This document shows, piece by piece, positions 1-7,786 of a stretch of DNA of 64,000 nt. A model generated the notes under the pieces. That model saw nothing but the letters and a program-made list of their open reading frames with translations, searched no databases and had not been told where the DNA came from. The DNA comes from an uncultured Granulosicoccaceae bacterium (lineage in GTDB: Bacteria > Pseudomonadota > Gammaproteobacteria > Granulosicoccales > Granulosicoccaceae). Both the position numbers and the translations under genes were made by a program. How positions within the stretch are numbered: the stretch's first letter is position 1; each line of letters opens with the position of its first letter. Location: assembly GCA_938041955.1 (NCBI GenBank), contig CALISD010000120.1, forward strand, positions 55,792 through 119,791, in the 5' to 3' direction.

Positions 1-1
1 A

Positions 2-145
2 GCTAACACCGCTGGGGCGACCTTACTCATTGTGAGCCAAAGCGATGAGTTTTATGGTCAACGTGTGGCGAACGATTGCAAAACACTGACACTGTCAGAA
101 GGGTCAATAAAGCAAAATGAATTCGAGCAGAACAACATCGGCTAG
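2..145 (+). CDS. ftsE: Cell-division ATP-binding protein FtsE, C-terminal end (partial)
   Basis: The window opens inside this gene; only the last 47 codons are present, read from base 2 to a TAG at 143-145. The segment contains GATLLIVSQSDEFYGQRV followed by LTLSEG, which matches the end of an ABC ATPase such as FtsE (the strand after the H-loop region, then the Leu-Ser-Glu-Gly tail). FtsE energises FtsX at the division septum to activate peptidoglycan hydrolases. The histidine usual in the 'ATHD' switch motif seems to be replaced by glutamine (SQSD), which is odd, but the rest of the protein is outside the window. It overlaps ftsX by 29 bases, as expected for a co-translated pair. The identity rests mainly on the neighbour. 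Confidence 0.8.
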   Translation, partial: ANTAGATLLIVSQSDEFYGQRVANDCKTLTLSEGSIKQNEFEQNNIG

Positions 146-1031
146 CTGGATAACAAGACTATGGCAGGCTAAAAACCCGACGCCATCGCGCTACAGCAAG
201 AACGCGCGCCTGCTTTTACAGCTAAAAGACTGTTTCGCCTCGCTGCTGCGTACGCCTCCCAAAGCCGCATTTCTGATTTTTGCTCTGGTGCTGACACTAC
301 CCACCACATTCGCGATTTTGTCCGGCAGCTTTGTATCAGCTGAAGAAAACCTCCTTCAGAATCGCCACATCACTGTTTTTTTGAATCCCCGTGTCTCGGA
401 AACAGACGCGCAGCTACTCGCCACCAATCTAACCACCAACAAGCAAATTATCTCATCGGCTGTTACGCCAATGATAATTCAAGAAAGTGAATTGCTAACG
501 GTAGATATTCAACCGTCTACAAACCTGAGCATTGAGCAGTTGAATCATATCGTGCGTGAGTTGAACAGCCACAGTTCAGTTGACTTTGTCGATGTCGATG
601 CAACATGGCTGCAGGAAAACGTACTCGCCATAGAAACCACCAGGAAGCTCGCCTTTTTGGGCAGCGTTGTGGCGGCACTGATCACCTCGCTCTTAGCTTA
701 CGGAATCACTCGTGCCGATCTCATGCGGCACCACGCCGAATATCGAGTATTGAACCAAATGGGCGCGAGCCACTCTACTGTGCTGAGACCAGTACTACTG
801 CGTAGCCTGCTTTTGGCTTTATTTGCAGTAGCTCTGGCGACATTGCTGGCCTGGAGCGCCATAAAGATAGCCCCACATTTAGTTGATATATCTCCTTACA
901 AAGCACTATTTCCAACCTCAGCGCCGGTCATTCAACTGCTTTCGCTGATTTTGATCACTGTTGTAAGCTGCACATTGACCGTATATTTGCTGGGAAAAAA
1001 GCTATTTAACTCTTATTTATCAATAGCTTAA
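117..1031 (+). CDS. ftsX: Cell-division protein FtsX
   Basis: 304 residues, a normal length for FtsX. The layout is a basic cytoplasmic N-terminus, a first membrane segment near residues 50-70, a periplasmic domain (about 75-170), and three C-terminal membrane segments near 180-200, 225-250 and 265-290. The periplasmic loop is where FtsX contacts its hydrolase-activating partner (EnvC in E. coli). The motif YRVLNQMGAS before the third membrane segment is typical of FtsX/MacB-type permeases. The ATG lies inside the end of ftsE in another frame, so translation is probably coupled. rpoH follows about 140 bases later, the conserved ftsE-ftsX-rpoH order of Gammaproteobacteria. Confidence 0.93.
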   Translation: MNSSRTTSASWITRLWQAKNPTPSRYSKNARLLLQLKDCFASLLRTPPKAAFLIFALVLTLPTTFAILSGSFVSAEENLLQNRHITVFLNPRVSETDAQLLATNLTTNKQIISSAVTPMIIQESELLTVDIQPSTNLSIEQLNHIVRELNSHSSVDFVDVDATWLQENVLAIETTRKLAFLGSVVAALITSLLAYGITRADLMRHHAEYRVLNQMGASHSTVLRPVLLRSLLLALFAVALATLLAWSAIKIAPHLVDISPYKALFPTSAPVIQLLSLILITVVSCTLTVYLLGKKLFNSYLSIA

Positions 1032-1061
1032 CTATTTTTGTCAGCTTTTTAATAAGCAATA

Positions 1062-1076
1062 CCTACTAAATGTAGG
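1062..1076 (+). terminator. Short hairpin after ftsX
   Basis: A perfect 5-bp stem CCTAC / GTAGG with loop TAAAT, followed by ATTTTGG. It sits 30 bases after the ftsX stop and just before the proposed rpoH promoter. It is too short and lacks a real T-tract, so it is at best a weak terminator or chance. Confidence 0.25.
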
Positions 1077-1079
1077 ATT

Positions 1080-1109
1080 TTGGTCGATAAATGGGGAACT
1101 TCCAATACT
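1080..1109 (+). promoter_or_regulatory. Putative promoter of rpoH
   Basis: TTGGTC at 1080-1085 and AATACT at 1104-1109 are separated by 18 bases and resemble weak sigma-70 -35 and -10 hexamers. The -10 abuts the CIRCE element (1111-1137), so transcription would start within the operator, the usual geometry for HrcA repression. No clear sigma-32 or sigma-E promoter was recognised, but I cannot exclude one further upstream. Confidence 0.4.
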
Positions 1110-1110
1110 G

Positions 1111-1137
1111 TTAGCACTCTAACCCTGTGAGTGCTAA
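1111..1137. promoter_or_regulatory. CIRCE operator (HrcA binding site) upstream of rpoH
   Basis: TTAGCACTC at 1111-1119 and GAGTGCTAA at 1129-1137 form a perfect inverted repeat with a 9-base spacer, the exact consensus of the CIRCE element bound by the heat-shock repressor HrcA. It lies just downstream of a plausible -10 and 31 bases upstream of the preferred rpoH ATG. By established knowledge CIRCE controls groE and dnaK operons in many bacteria; here it would put the heat-shock sigma factor gene itself under HrcA. hrcA is not in this window. Confidence 0.93.
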
Positions 1138-1168
1138 AATAGAATTTATTCAATCGGAGAATACAAAA

Positions 1169-2041
1169 ATGGCCCAAGCTATGGTGAAAGCGTCAACGAT
1201 GACTTTGCCTGCGGTCAATGATGATCTAAACGGATACCTTTCCAAGATATCCGCGTTCCCTGTACTAACAGTCGAACAAGAACAAGTCCTTGCCCGCAAA
1301 TATCGTGACGAAGAAGATCTCGATTCCGCCGGACAAATGGTGATGTCTCAGCTGCGCTTTGTCGTGCATCTGGCTCGCAGTTACAGTGGCTACGGATTGC
1401 CGTTGGCCGATCTCGTCCAGGAAGGAAATATCGGCCTTATGAAAGCGGTAAAACGCTTCGACCCTGATGTGGGAGTTCGTTTGATCTCCTTCGCAGTGCA
1501 CTGGATTCGTGCAGAAATCCACGAATACGTGATACGCAACTGGCGCATCGTCAAAGTGGCTACTACCAAAGCCCAACGCAAGTTGTTCTTTAAGTTGCGC
1601 AGCTCTAAAAAGGGACTGGGATGGTTTTCACAAGCTGAAGCACAAGCGGTAGCAGAAGACTTAGGTGTGACTGAAGCACAGGTCTATGAAATGGAGTCGC
1701 GACTCACTAGCGGCGACATGTCGTTTGATGCGACCACTGCAGACGACGGCACTGAGAAGCGTGCACTGCGACCAGCTGAGTACTTGTATGACGACAATGG
1801 CGATCCCGCCGTTGCCGCTGAAAGCGAGAACTATGCTAATTCCCAGGTCACCACACTGACTGCAGGAATGGAGGAGCTCGATGACCGCAGCCGTAACATC
1901 TTGCAACGCAGATGGCTGAACGACGACAACAAATCGACGTTACAGGAACTGGCAGATGAGTACAGTGTTTCTGCAGAGAGGATCAGGCAGATTGAGAAAG
2001 CTGCGATGAATAAGCTGAAGGCGCATATGCTAGACGCATAA
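1169..2041 (+). CDS. rpoH: RNA polymerase sigma-32 factor RpoH
   Basis: A sigma-70 family factor of 290 residues from this start. It has region 2 (QLRFVVHLARSYSGYGLPLADL, then EGNIGLMKAVKRFDP and FAVHWIRAEIHEYVIRNWR), the RpoH-box area (KAQRKLFFKLR) and region 4 with its helix-turn-helix near the C-terminus (LQELADEYSVSAERIRQIE). It directs RNA polymerase to heat-shock promoters. An in-frame GTG at 1127 would add 14 residues, but it lies inside the CIRCE operator and around the expected transcription start. The ATG at 1169 has GGAGA eight or so bases upstream and is preferred. A strong terminator follows. Regulation by HrcA is implied by the CIRCE element. Confidence 0.95.
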   Translation: MAQAMVKASTMTLPAVNDDLNGYLSKISAFPVLTVEQEQVLARKYRDEEDLDSAGQMVMSQLRFVVHLARSYSGYGLPLADLVQEGNIGLMKAVKRFDPDVGVRLISFAVHWIRAEIHEYVIRNWRIVKVATTKAQRKLFFKLRSSKKGLGWFSQAEAQAVAEDLGVTEAQVYEMESRLTSGDMSFDATTADDGTEKRALRPAEYLYDDNGDPAVAAESENYANSQVTTLTAGMEELDDRSRNILQRRWLNDDNKSTLQELADEYSVSAERIRQIEKAAMNKLKAHMLDA

Positions 2042-2091
2042 TGACTTGCTATCGGGGCTGGGTATTTGCCCCTGATTGACCGTTGAACTCA

Positions 2092-2121
2092 AAGCCGCTC
2101 TCTTTTGAGAGCGGCTTTTTT
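2092..2121 (+). terminator. Rho-independent terminator after rpoH
   Basis: An 11-bp stem AAGCCGCTCTC / GAGAGCGGCTT with a TTTT loop and a T-run to 2121, 50 bases after the rpoH stop. The convergent gene ends 13 bases further on, so the hairpin may also help terminate that transcript, although its T-tract on that strand is poor. Confidence 0.9.
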
Positions 2122-2133
2122 ACATACGGGCGT

Positions 2134-3300
2134 CTAATATTTTTCCGATACCAGCCGTTCTATGCTTCGAAGCACCATCGAACCATCCGGCATTATTATC
2201 CAATCATCTTGTGGACCTTTCAGCGCACCGGTATCCATCATCGCACCGGCATCGGTCACCATAATGTCTTGCTCTTTCAACATCGTTTCAGAATCTTCAA
2301 AAATAACATTTTCAGATTTCATTGGCTTCGAATCGCTTTCCATTACATCGCTTTCCAACGAATCGACCAGTATCTCATCCATTGCTTCGGCGACAGGCGC
2401 TATCACGTCTTGATCAACAGTATTTTCCTGATCAACGATCGGCAACTCCGGGATAGCAACAGCGAGTCCATCCATTATTTTTTCAATTGGCTCAGCCACT
2501 TTTTCTGCACCTTTTGAGCGTTTATGATCCTGGTTGTTGGTCACCATACGCTGGTCTTTTTGCATCACCACGCCGTTACCGGATACCTTGATACCTTCGA
2601 AGCTACCGCTTTCCTGATTTCCAATTCCCCCAAGCGATGCACGTTCATCAGTTTTGACTTTCGAAGCATCCGCAACATCAATCACACCACGAATATCATC
2701 CAGTGAAACATTTTCAGGCTGCTTTAGGATTTGGAGCGCCAGCGTTCGGTAATCTTCCAGAGACAAGCCTTTCATATTCGGCTGTATATATTCCACTTTA
2801 TAAAGAACGGTGTCGGGGTAAACCACTATCTCTTCAGCCACCTCAACAAACTCTACCAATGGCCAGCGAGGAGCAAAGGCATAAGCACCTGCATAGGCAA
2901 TTTTCGCGTCCGCATCATCAACGCCCTCAACTCTCAATCCGTTATAGAAAGTTGCCTGCACGTCTTGCCAGGGGCGAACCTTGTCTGCACTGGAAACACT
3001 GTGAATTGCCACCGTTTTAAGGTAGTCACTCACTGGCAAAAGCCCGGAGTACTGCCAAACCACAGGCGGCACAGTTTGCTTTAATTCAGAGCCTTTGGGT
3101 GCAACCACTGGCTCTGCACCAGGGACGCTGAAGAAGAGATCACAACGCAGGATACGGCCACCGTTGATAAACAAACGACCCTCGGGAACACGTGTGGTGT
3201 ACTCACCGAAGTTTGCCGATGCACTGGTTAACCCGACCGTAGCCAACCCGACAGCGACCAATGGAACCACCAACGTTGGCAGGCCGATAAATTTACTCAT
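2134..3300 (-). CDS. Secreted protein of unknown function
   Basis: 388 residues; I do not recognise the family. A hydrophobic N-terminus (residues 5-28, ending SASANF) looks like a Sec signal peptide, so the protein is probably periplasmic or secreted. Residues about 30-215 look like a folded domain with several Tyr/Trp/Val-rich strands. Residues about 215-385 are acidic and Met/Asp/Glu-rich, with recurring PIEKIMD, AEAMDEI and SETMLKE-type segments, so probably flexible. The ATG has AGGG eight bases upstream. It stands alone between rpoH and the cox region, transcribed toward rpoH. The unbroken frame and signal peptide argue that it is a real gene. Confidence 0.75.
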   Translation of the reverse strand: MSKFIGLPTLVVPLVAVGLATVGLTSASANFGEYTTRVPEGRLFINGGRILRCDLFFSVPGAEPVVAPKGSELKQTVPPVVWQYSGLLPVSDYLKTVAIHSVSSADKVRPWQDVQATFYNGLRVEGVDDADAKIAYAGAYAFAPRWPLVEFVEVAEEIVVYPDTVLYKVEYIQPNMKGLSLEDYRTLALQILKQPENVSLDDIRGVIDVADASKVKTDERASLGGIGNQESGSFEGIKVSGNGVVMQKDQRMVTNNQDHKRSKGAEKVAEPIEKIMDGLAVAIPELPIVDQENTVDQDVIAPVAEAMDEILVDSLESDVMESDSKPMKSENVIFEDSETMLKEQDIMVTDAGAMMDTGALKGPQDDWIIMPDGSMVLRSIERLVSEKY

Positions 3301-3668
3301 ACATTTGCCCTGGAAGATTACAAGCTGACAGCGCAGCTTTTTATATCGAATTTTGACAGCAAAGTATCAAATCGACCTTCCGGCAACTGTGAAGGGATCG
3401 ACGCTACGAACAGCAAAGTATTACGATTAGCGTTTAGCGAAGGCCATGCAAGTATTTGCACACTGTCAGGGCGTGTCGTTTAGTTAGCAGCGCAAGGAAA
3501 ATGAGACTAACTGTAACAACCTTGAAGCAGCAGTGGCACTGGCACGAAGGGATGTTGTAACCCGCAATTAACCACTAATAGGTTTTACACTGGCAGAGGC
3601 AAGGGACGCTCAGTCACAACTGATAAACAATCGCAATTCAATGCTTGCAGAACATCTATCTCATATGT
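3301..3668. other. Intergenic region between ctaB and the secreted-protein gene
   Basis: No gene is seen here. On the minus strand TTGATA (3370-3365) and TATAAA (3345-3340), 19 bases apart, could be a weak promoter for the 388-residue gene. A 6-bp hairpin AAGCTG / CAGCTT spans 3322-3339, in the leader that such a transcript would have. The rest shows no recognisable element. Confidence 0.35.
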
Positions 3669-4598
3669 TTACAGAAATATCGGAAAGTAGTGATCAACCA
3701 ATAAAGCAGCAAACAGCCCCATCAGGTATTTAATAGAGACGACAAACATACGCATTGGCTCTTTGGCATGCTGCGGATTTTGTATTTTTATCGCGTGAAA
3801 TAAAAACCATCCGTCCAGGGCGAGTGCTGCCATCAAGTACAACAAGCCACTCATTTGGATGAGGTAAGGGCCAATAGTGACTAGCAGCAGTAATATGGTA
3901 TAGAGCAAAATTTGTACACGGGTGTACTCGTTACCATGGGTCACCGGCAACATAGGTATGCCGACTTTGGCGTAGTCATCACGACGATGAATCGCTAACG
4001 CCCAGAAGTGGGGTGGCGTCCAGATAAATACAATCAGAAAAAGCAGCAAGGGCTCGGCGGTCACCTCCCCTGTGATCGCAGCCCAACCCAGGACCGGTGG
4101 CATGGCACCGGCTACACCGCCTATAACAATGTTCTGCGGAGTGGCACGCTTCAAATACATGGTGTAAACGCAGGCATAACCAATCAATGAAAGGAACGTC
4201 AGCACTGCGGTAAGCACATTAACTAAAGCAACAAGCAACACCATTGCGATCACACCCAGAACAGCGGCAAACAACAAACACTGAGCAGTGGTCAGGTTGC
4301 CTTTGGGCAAAGGGCGATTGCGGGTTCGATTCATCTGTGCGTCAGCACGTTGATCCACCACATGATTAATAACAGCAGCAGAAGCCGCTGCGAGTCCAAT
4401 ACCCATTATTCCAAATATTGATTGCTGCAACGGCACCATCCCCGGTACCGACAACAACATGCCTACAACTGCGGTAAACACCAGCAACAATACAACCTTG
4501 GGCTTGGTCAACTCAAGAAGGTCTGACAGCACAGAGGAGTGCGGCACAGCCAGGTTGTCAGAAATAGAATCAGTTTCGTTGTGAGGTTGAATCGCCAC
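3669..4598 (-). CDS. ctaB: Protoheme IX farnesyltransferase (heme O synthase)
   Basis: 309 residues of a UbiA-family polytopic membrane prenyltransferase with about eight or nine membrane segments. It joins farnesyl diphosphate to heme B to give heme O for the oxidase. The family motif NHVVDQRADAQMNRTRNRPLP (Asp-rich prenyl-diphosphate site) is near residues 98-118, and a second loop motif YAKVGIPMLPVTHG follows. The GTG start shares its G with the TAG stop of the upstream Sco-like gene (TAGTG), so translation is coupled. It is last in the SURF1-Sco-like-ctaB unit. ctaA, which converts heme O to heme A, is absent from the cluster. Confidence 0.94.
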   Translation of the reverse strand: MAIQPHNETDSISDNLAVPHSSVLSDLLELTKPKVVLLLVFTAVVGMLLSVPGMVPLQQSIFGIMGIGLAAASAAVINHVVDQRADAQMNRTRNRPLPKGNLTTAQCLLFAAVLGVIAMVLLVALVNVLTAVLTFLSLIGYACVYTMYLKRATPQNIVIGGVAGAMPPVLGWAAITGEVTAEPLLLFLIVFIWTPPHFWALAIHRRDDYAKVGIPMLPVTHGNEYTRVQILLYTILLLLVTIGPYLIQMSGLLYLMAALALDGWFLFHAIKIQNPQHAKEPMRMFVVSIKYLMGLFAALLVDHYFPIFL

Positions 4599-5224
4599 TA
4601 GCCTATCCTGGAAACTTTAAGGAGATGTTTTACGTCTTTGAGGATTTTTGCAGGCTCAAGATCTGGCGAAAAACGCATCATTAAATTGCCATAGGGATCA
4701 ACCATATACATACACCCGTCACACGCTGCCAGGTTACTTTGTGCGTCGTCAAACTGTGATCGCAATACCCCGACCTTATCAAGGTTACCACCGACGACGA
4801 ATAGACCTTCGTCTGCATTCTCGAGCTTCTGCTGCATATTCTGCCACTCAGAGGTGACCAAAACGCGCTGTAGGCGCTCCATACGGCGACCGGTAGATAG
4901 CCGAATCTGGCGCATATTGTATAGCGCAGTTTCACATAGCTGATCACAAGAACCCTCTGCAAAATACACCATGCTCCACTTGCCACGAATATCATCCAGT
5001 CCCCACGCCGGCTGAGAGGTGGTAGCAAGCTCAAACGGCTCAAGCGGCACAGCCGGGTGAATGAGCTCACCATTGACGGACACACCTGCCCCTTCATTAG
5101 CATTTACATAAGCAAACCACAACCATGCAGCGATTAACGGCGCAGCGTAGAGCCCCATCAGCCCAAGCAACTTAGCGCGGCTCAATTTAAGCGAATTTTT
5201 TTTCACCGCTTTTGTATCAGTCAT
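4598..5224 (-). CDS. Membrane-anchored Sco/thioredoxin-like protein of the cox cluster
   Basis: 208 residues. One membrane segment (about residues 19-41) anchors a periplasmic domain. Within it, WSMVYFAEGSCDQLCETALYNMRQ has a C-x3-C pair placed as in Sco1/SenC copper chaperones, and DPYGNLMMRFSPD resembles the C-terminal part of that fold. A Sco-type histidine is not obvious, so copper binding is uncertain. A gene of this kind regularly sits between surf1 and ctaA/ctaB in Pseudomonas-like cox clusters, so a role in oxidase assembly is likely by position. It overlaps SURF1 by 8 bases and ctaB by 1. Confidence 0.75.
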   Translation of the reverse strand: MTDTKAVKKNSLKLSRAKLLGLMGLYAAPLIAAWLWFAYVNANEGAGVSVNGELIHPAVPLEPFELATTSQPAWGLDDIRGKWSMVYFAEGSCDQLCETALYNMRQIRLSTGRRMERLQRVLVTSEWQNMQQKLENADEGLFVVGGNLDKVGVLRSQFDDAQSNLAACDGCMYMVDPYGNLMMRFSPDLEPAKILKDVKHLLKVSRIG

Positions 5225-5945
5225 TCTTAAAAACCATCAGGTATAGGTATAGCGCAATTAGCGCTGCCAGCATGGCAAACCACTGAAATGCGTACCCCAA
5301 ATGTTTCTCAGCACCACTCGCCACTGGTTTCCAGTGATAGCGGTAGCTCGAAGGTTGCCCTTGTGCGGCGATAATTACTGCCTGCAGGAGCGGTATTTTA
5401 TCCAGTTTGGCAGCAATAGTCTCATAGTCGATGAACTGCAGTACAACTGGCCAACCATTATCTGAATTTGAAACAGATTCGCCGAGGGTAAATCCACGTG
5501 AAGGAGTGGCCAGAATCCCCGCCAGAGACACTTCTCCCCGTAATGCGGGGCTTTGTTCTAACGTCACTTGTCGATTGCCACTGTGACCTACCCAGCCACG
5601 ATTAACCATTACATAGTCACCGCCTGGAAAGTAAAAAGGCGTAAGGACGTCAAATCCAGGTTGACCATTCACCGTTCGGTTATCAAGCAGAAACTGATGA
5701 TTGAGATCGAATTCGCCTGTCAGATTAACGCGCCGGTATAGCTGGATTTTCTCATCACCCGACTTCAAGGATTCTACTGGTGCGAGCGCGGTGGCCTGAG
5801 ACTGCGTCGCAAGAATTTGGTTTTTCTCATCGGCCCGATCCAGCTGCCACAGACCGAGTCGCAGGAAGATCAATGCAACAACAAAAGCCGCCACTGTTGA
5901 CACAATACCAGTGCGGGTTTTGAGTCTCTTAAGGAATCTATTCAC
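5217..5945 (-). CDS. SURF1-family cytochrome oxidase assembly protein
   Basis: 242 residues with the SURF1 layout: an N-terminal membrane segment (about 15-35) followed by LGLWQLDRADEK, a periplasmic beta-rich domain including LDNRTVNGQPGFDVLTPF and VNRGWV, and a C-terminal membrane segment (about 215-236) preceded by GYAFQWF. SURF1 helps insert heme A into subunit I. The start is a GTG. The gene heads a three-gene unit (SURF1, Sco-like, ctaB) with tight overlaps and faces the DUF2909 gene divergently across 54 bases, so its promoter is probably in that short gap. Confidence 0.92.
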   Translation of the reverse strand: MNRFLKRLKTRTGIVSTVAAFVVALIFLRLGLWQLDRADEKNQILATQSQATALAPVESLKSGDEKIQLYRRVNLTGEFDLNHQFLLDNRTVNGQPGFDVLTPFYFPGGDYVMVNRGWVGHSGNRQVTLEQSPALRGEVSLAGILATPSRGFTLGESVSNSDNGWPVVLQFIDYETIAAKLDKIPLLQAVIIAAQGQPSSYRYHWKPVASGAEKHLGYAFQWFAMLAALIALYLYLMVFKND

Positions 5946-5999
5946 GCGAAGCTCAGCATTAATCGTATGCTATGGTAGCGTTTTTGACGATGCGATCTC

Positions 6000-6212
6000 A
6001 TGTTACTGGTCAAACTATTAATCATCATATTACTACTGGCGATCATTGTTAGTCTGTTTTCGGGCTTGTTTTTTCTGGTCAAAGACGACGGCAGTAAAAA
6101 GCGTACCGTCAATGCGCTCACCTGGCGCATCGGTTTGTCACTGCTTGCATTAGCAGTGATTGCCATCGCTGGCTTCGCTGGATTGCTACCCACAAAGCCT
6201 GGCCCGCTTTAA
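6000..6212 (+). CDS. Twin-transmembrane protein of the DUF2909 family
   Basis: 70 residues with two membrane helices (about 2-27 and 42-62) separated by a short basic loop (KDDGSKKRTVNALTWRI). This pattern is characteristic of DUF2909 proteins, which are found in cox clusters of Gammaproteobacteria between subunit III and surf1. Its molecular role is unknown; a function in oxidase assembly is inferred from position. It is on the strand opposite to the rest of the cluster and ends before a bidirectional terminator shared with coxC. Confidence 0.85.
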   Translation: MLLVKLLIIILLLAIIVSLFSGLFFLVKDDGSKKRTVNALTWRIGLSLLALAVIAIAGFAGLLPTKPGPL

Positions 6213-6249
6213 GCTCGAAAGCTTCATATGCCGGGGTAAAGGTTCGGCA

Positions 6250-6280
6250 AAAAAAAGGGCACCGATGGTGCCCTTTTTTT
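6250..6280. terminator. Bidirectional terminator between DUF2909 gene and coxC
   Basis: Stem GGGCACC (6257-6263) / GGTGCCC (6267-6273) with a 3-base loop, flanked by seven A on the left and seven T on the right. It therefore works as an intrinsic terminator on both strands, for the plus-strand DUF2909 gene and the minus-strand coxC. Confidence 0.92.
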
Positions 6281-6302
6281 GAACTTGTTTGTTTATCTGT
6301 GC

Positions 6303-7166
6303 CTACAGAATATAGACAAATATAAATAAGCCCAACCATACAACATCAACGAAGTGCCAATACCACGCGGCAGCTTCAAACGCGAAGTGGTTGGTTGCTG
6401 AAAAGTGCTTACGTGTGCCACGGAACATCACTATTAATAGAATGATGGCACCCATGCAGACATGAAAACCGTGGAAACCCGTCAGCAGGAAAAAAGTCGA
6501 TCCATAAATGCCAGTAGACATTTTCAGGTTCAAGTGAGAATAGGCTTCCCAGTACTCAAGAATTTGCAAGCCCACAAACAAGAAACCTAAAACGCAGGTA
6601 GCCAAAAGGAACTTAACCATCTTCGCACGATCACCGTGCTTAATCGCGTGGTGAGCGATGGTACAGGTAACACCACTGGTTAGTAGAAGAGCGGTGTTAA
6701 TAAGCGGCAAACCCAACCAGGACATCGGCTCGTAGCTGCCACCGAGTTTCTGCGGACCGTTGGTTGGCCACACATAGTCAAAACCGGACCAGAGCACCGC
6801 GTTAGTGGCTGATGCTCCGCCTTCTCCTATGCCAGACAACCAAGGGCCAGAGAACGTACGCGCATAGAACAGAGCACCAAAGAACGCACCGAAGAACATC
6901 ACCTCGGAAAAGATGAACCACATCATAGCCATTCGGAATGACACATCCACCTGCGCACTATAAGTACCATTCTCGGATTCAGCGATCACCTCACCGAACC
7001 AACCGACCATCATGTAGACCAGGATCGCGGCACCAATTGCCATCAAGTACCAGCTGCCACCGTTTAGTAAAGAAGCAAAACCGGCGAAAAAGGTGAATAG
7101 CGCGATTGAACCCACTATTGGCCATTTAGCCTCATGTGGTATGTAGTAACTGCTAGGTGAGCTCAT
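6303..7166 (-). CDS. coxC: Cytochrome c oxidase subunit III
   Basis: 287 residues with seven predicted membrane segments and typical subunit III motifs: YYIPHEAKWPIVGS at the N-terminus, FRMAMMWFIFSEVMFFGAFFGALFYAR with the conserved Glu, and LTGFHGFHV and AAWYWHFVDVVWL near the C-terminus. Subunit III stabilises subunit I and the proton-uptake route of the aa3 oxidase in the inner membrane. It is last in the coxB-coxA-ORF37-ctaG-coxC order and ends at the bidirectional terminator. Confidence 0.96.
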   Translation of the reverse strand: MSSPSSYYIPHEAKWPIVGSIALFTFFAGFASLLNGGSWYLMAIGAAILVYMMVGWFGEVIAESENGTYSAQVDVSFRMAMMWFIFSEVMFFGAFFGALFYARTFSGPWLSGIGEGGASATNAVLWSGFDYVWPTNGPQKLGGSYEPMSWLGLPLINTALLLTSGVTCTIAHHAIKHGDRAKMVKFLLATCVLGFLFVGLQILEYWEAYSHLNLKMSTGIYGSTFFLLTGFHGFHVCMGAIILLIVMFRGTRKHFSATNHFAFEAAAWYWHFVDVVWLGLFIFVYIL

Positions 7167-7213
7167 TGGCTGTTCCTGTATTTGGGCCTGTTATTCGGTC
7201 TTGTGGTTCGGCA

Positions 7214-7786
7214 CTAACTATCGGTTAAATCGACAGCGGGTTCTAATTCGACAGGGGCTTCGCCTGTGTCAAAGTAGGTGTAGGAAAGAGTGATTGTGTC
7301 GATACTGCGCGGCAAATCCGGTTCGACAAAAAATATCAACGGCATTTCCTTAGACGCTGCCACCTCGAATTCCTGCTTGGTAAAGCAGAAGCACTCTATT
7401 TTGTTAAAGTACTTTGCCGCAGATGAAGGAGCAACGCTCGGTACCGCTTGTCCAACAGCAGGTCTGCCAGTGAGATTTACAGCGGTGTAAAATGCTTTGT
7501 AGGTTTTCCCGGGCACCACTTCCATCGTTAACTGGGCCGGTTTAAAAGTCCACGCTGCAGAAGAGTTAACGACAGATACAAACTCAACGGTCACCAGGCG
7601 ATCAGTTACCCCCTCACCCGTAGGCATGGAAACCGCCGCTGAATTGGTACGCCCATTCAGCCCGGTAAGATCACAAATCACGTTGTACAGTGGCGGCATC
7701 ACAATGTAGCCGAAAGCAAACATGCCAAGGCTAAACAACGCAAGCTTGCCGGCCAGAAGCATATGGACTCGCTTTAGCGCACTCAC
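7214..7786 (-). CDS. ctaG: Cytochrome c oxidase copper-insertion protein CtaG (Cox11)
   Basis: 190 residues from the GTG at 7786. An N-terminal membrane anchor (ALFSLGMFAFGYIV) is followed by VICDLTGLNGRT, then a periplasmic immunoglobulin-like domain with the copper motif KIECFCFTKQ and a DPDLPR-like EPDLPRSIDTITLSYTYF. CtaG delivers copper to the Cu-B site of subunit I. The frame is open to 8047, inside coxA, but that extension has no family resemblance. The GTG shares one base with the TAG of the small upstream ORF (TAGTG) and has GGGG upstream, so I choose it. An in-frame ATG at 7762 is an alternative. Confidence 0.93.
   Translation of the reverse strand: MSALKRVHMLLAGKLALFSLGMFAFGYIVMPPLYNVICDLTGLNGRTNSAAVSMPTGEGVTDRLVTVEFVSVVNSSAAWTFKPAQLTMEVVPGKTYKAFYTAVNLTGRPAVGQAVPSVAPSSAAKYFNKIECFCFTKQEFEVAASKEMPLIFFVEPDLPRSIDTITLSYTYFDTGEAPVELEPAVDLTDS

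Noticed and set aside
1127..1168. GTG start for rpoH at 1127
   Set aside because: It lies inside the CIRCE operator around the likely transcription start; the ATG at 1169 has a good ribosome-binding site.
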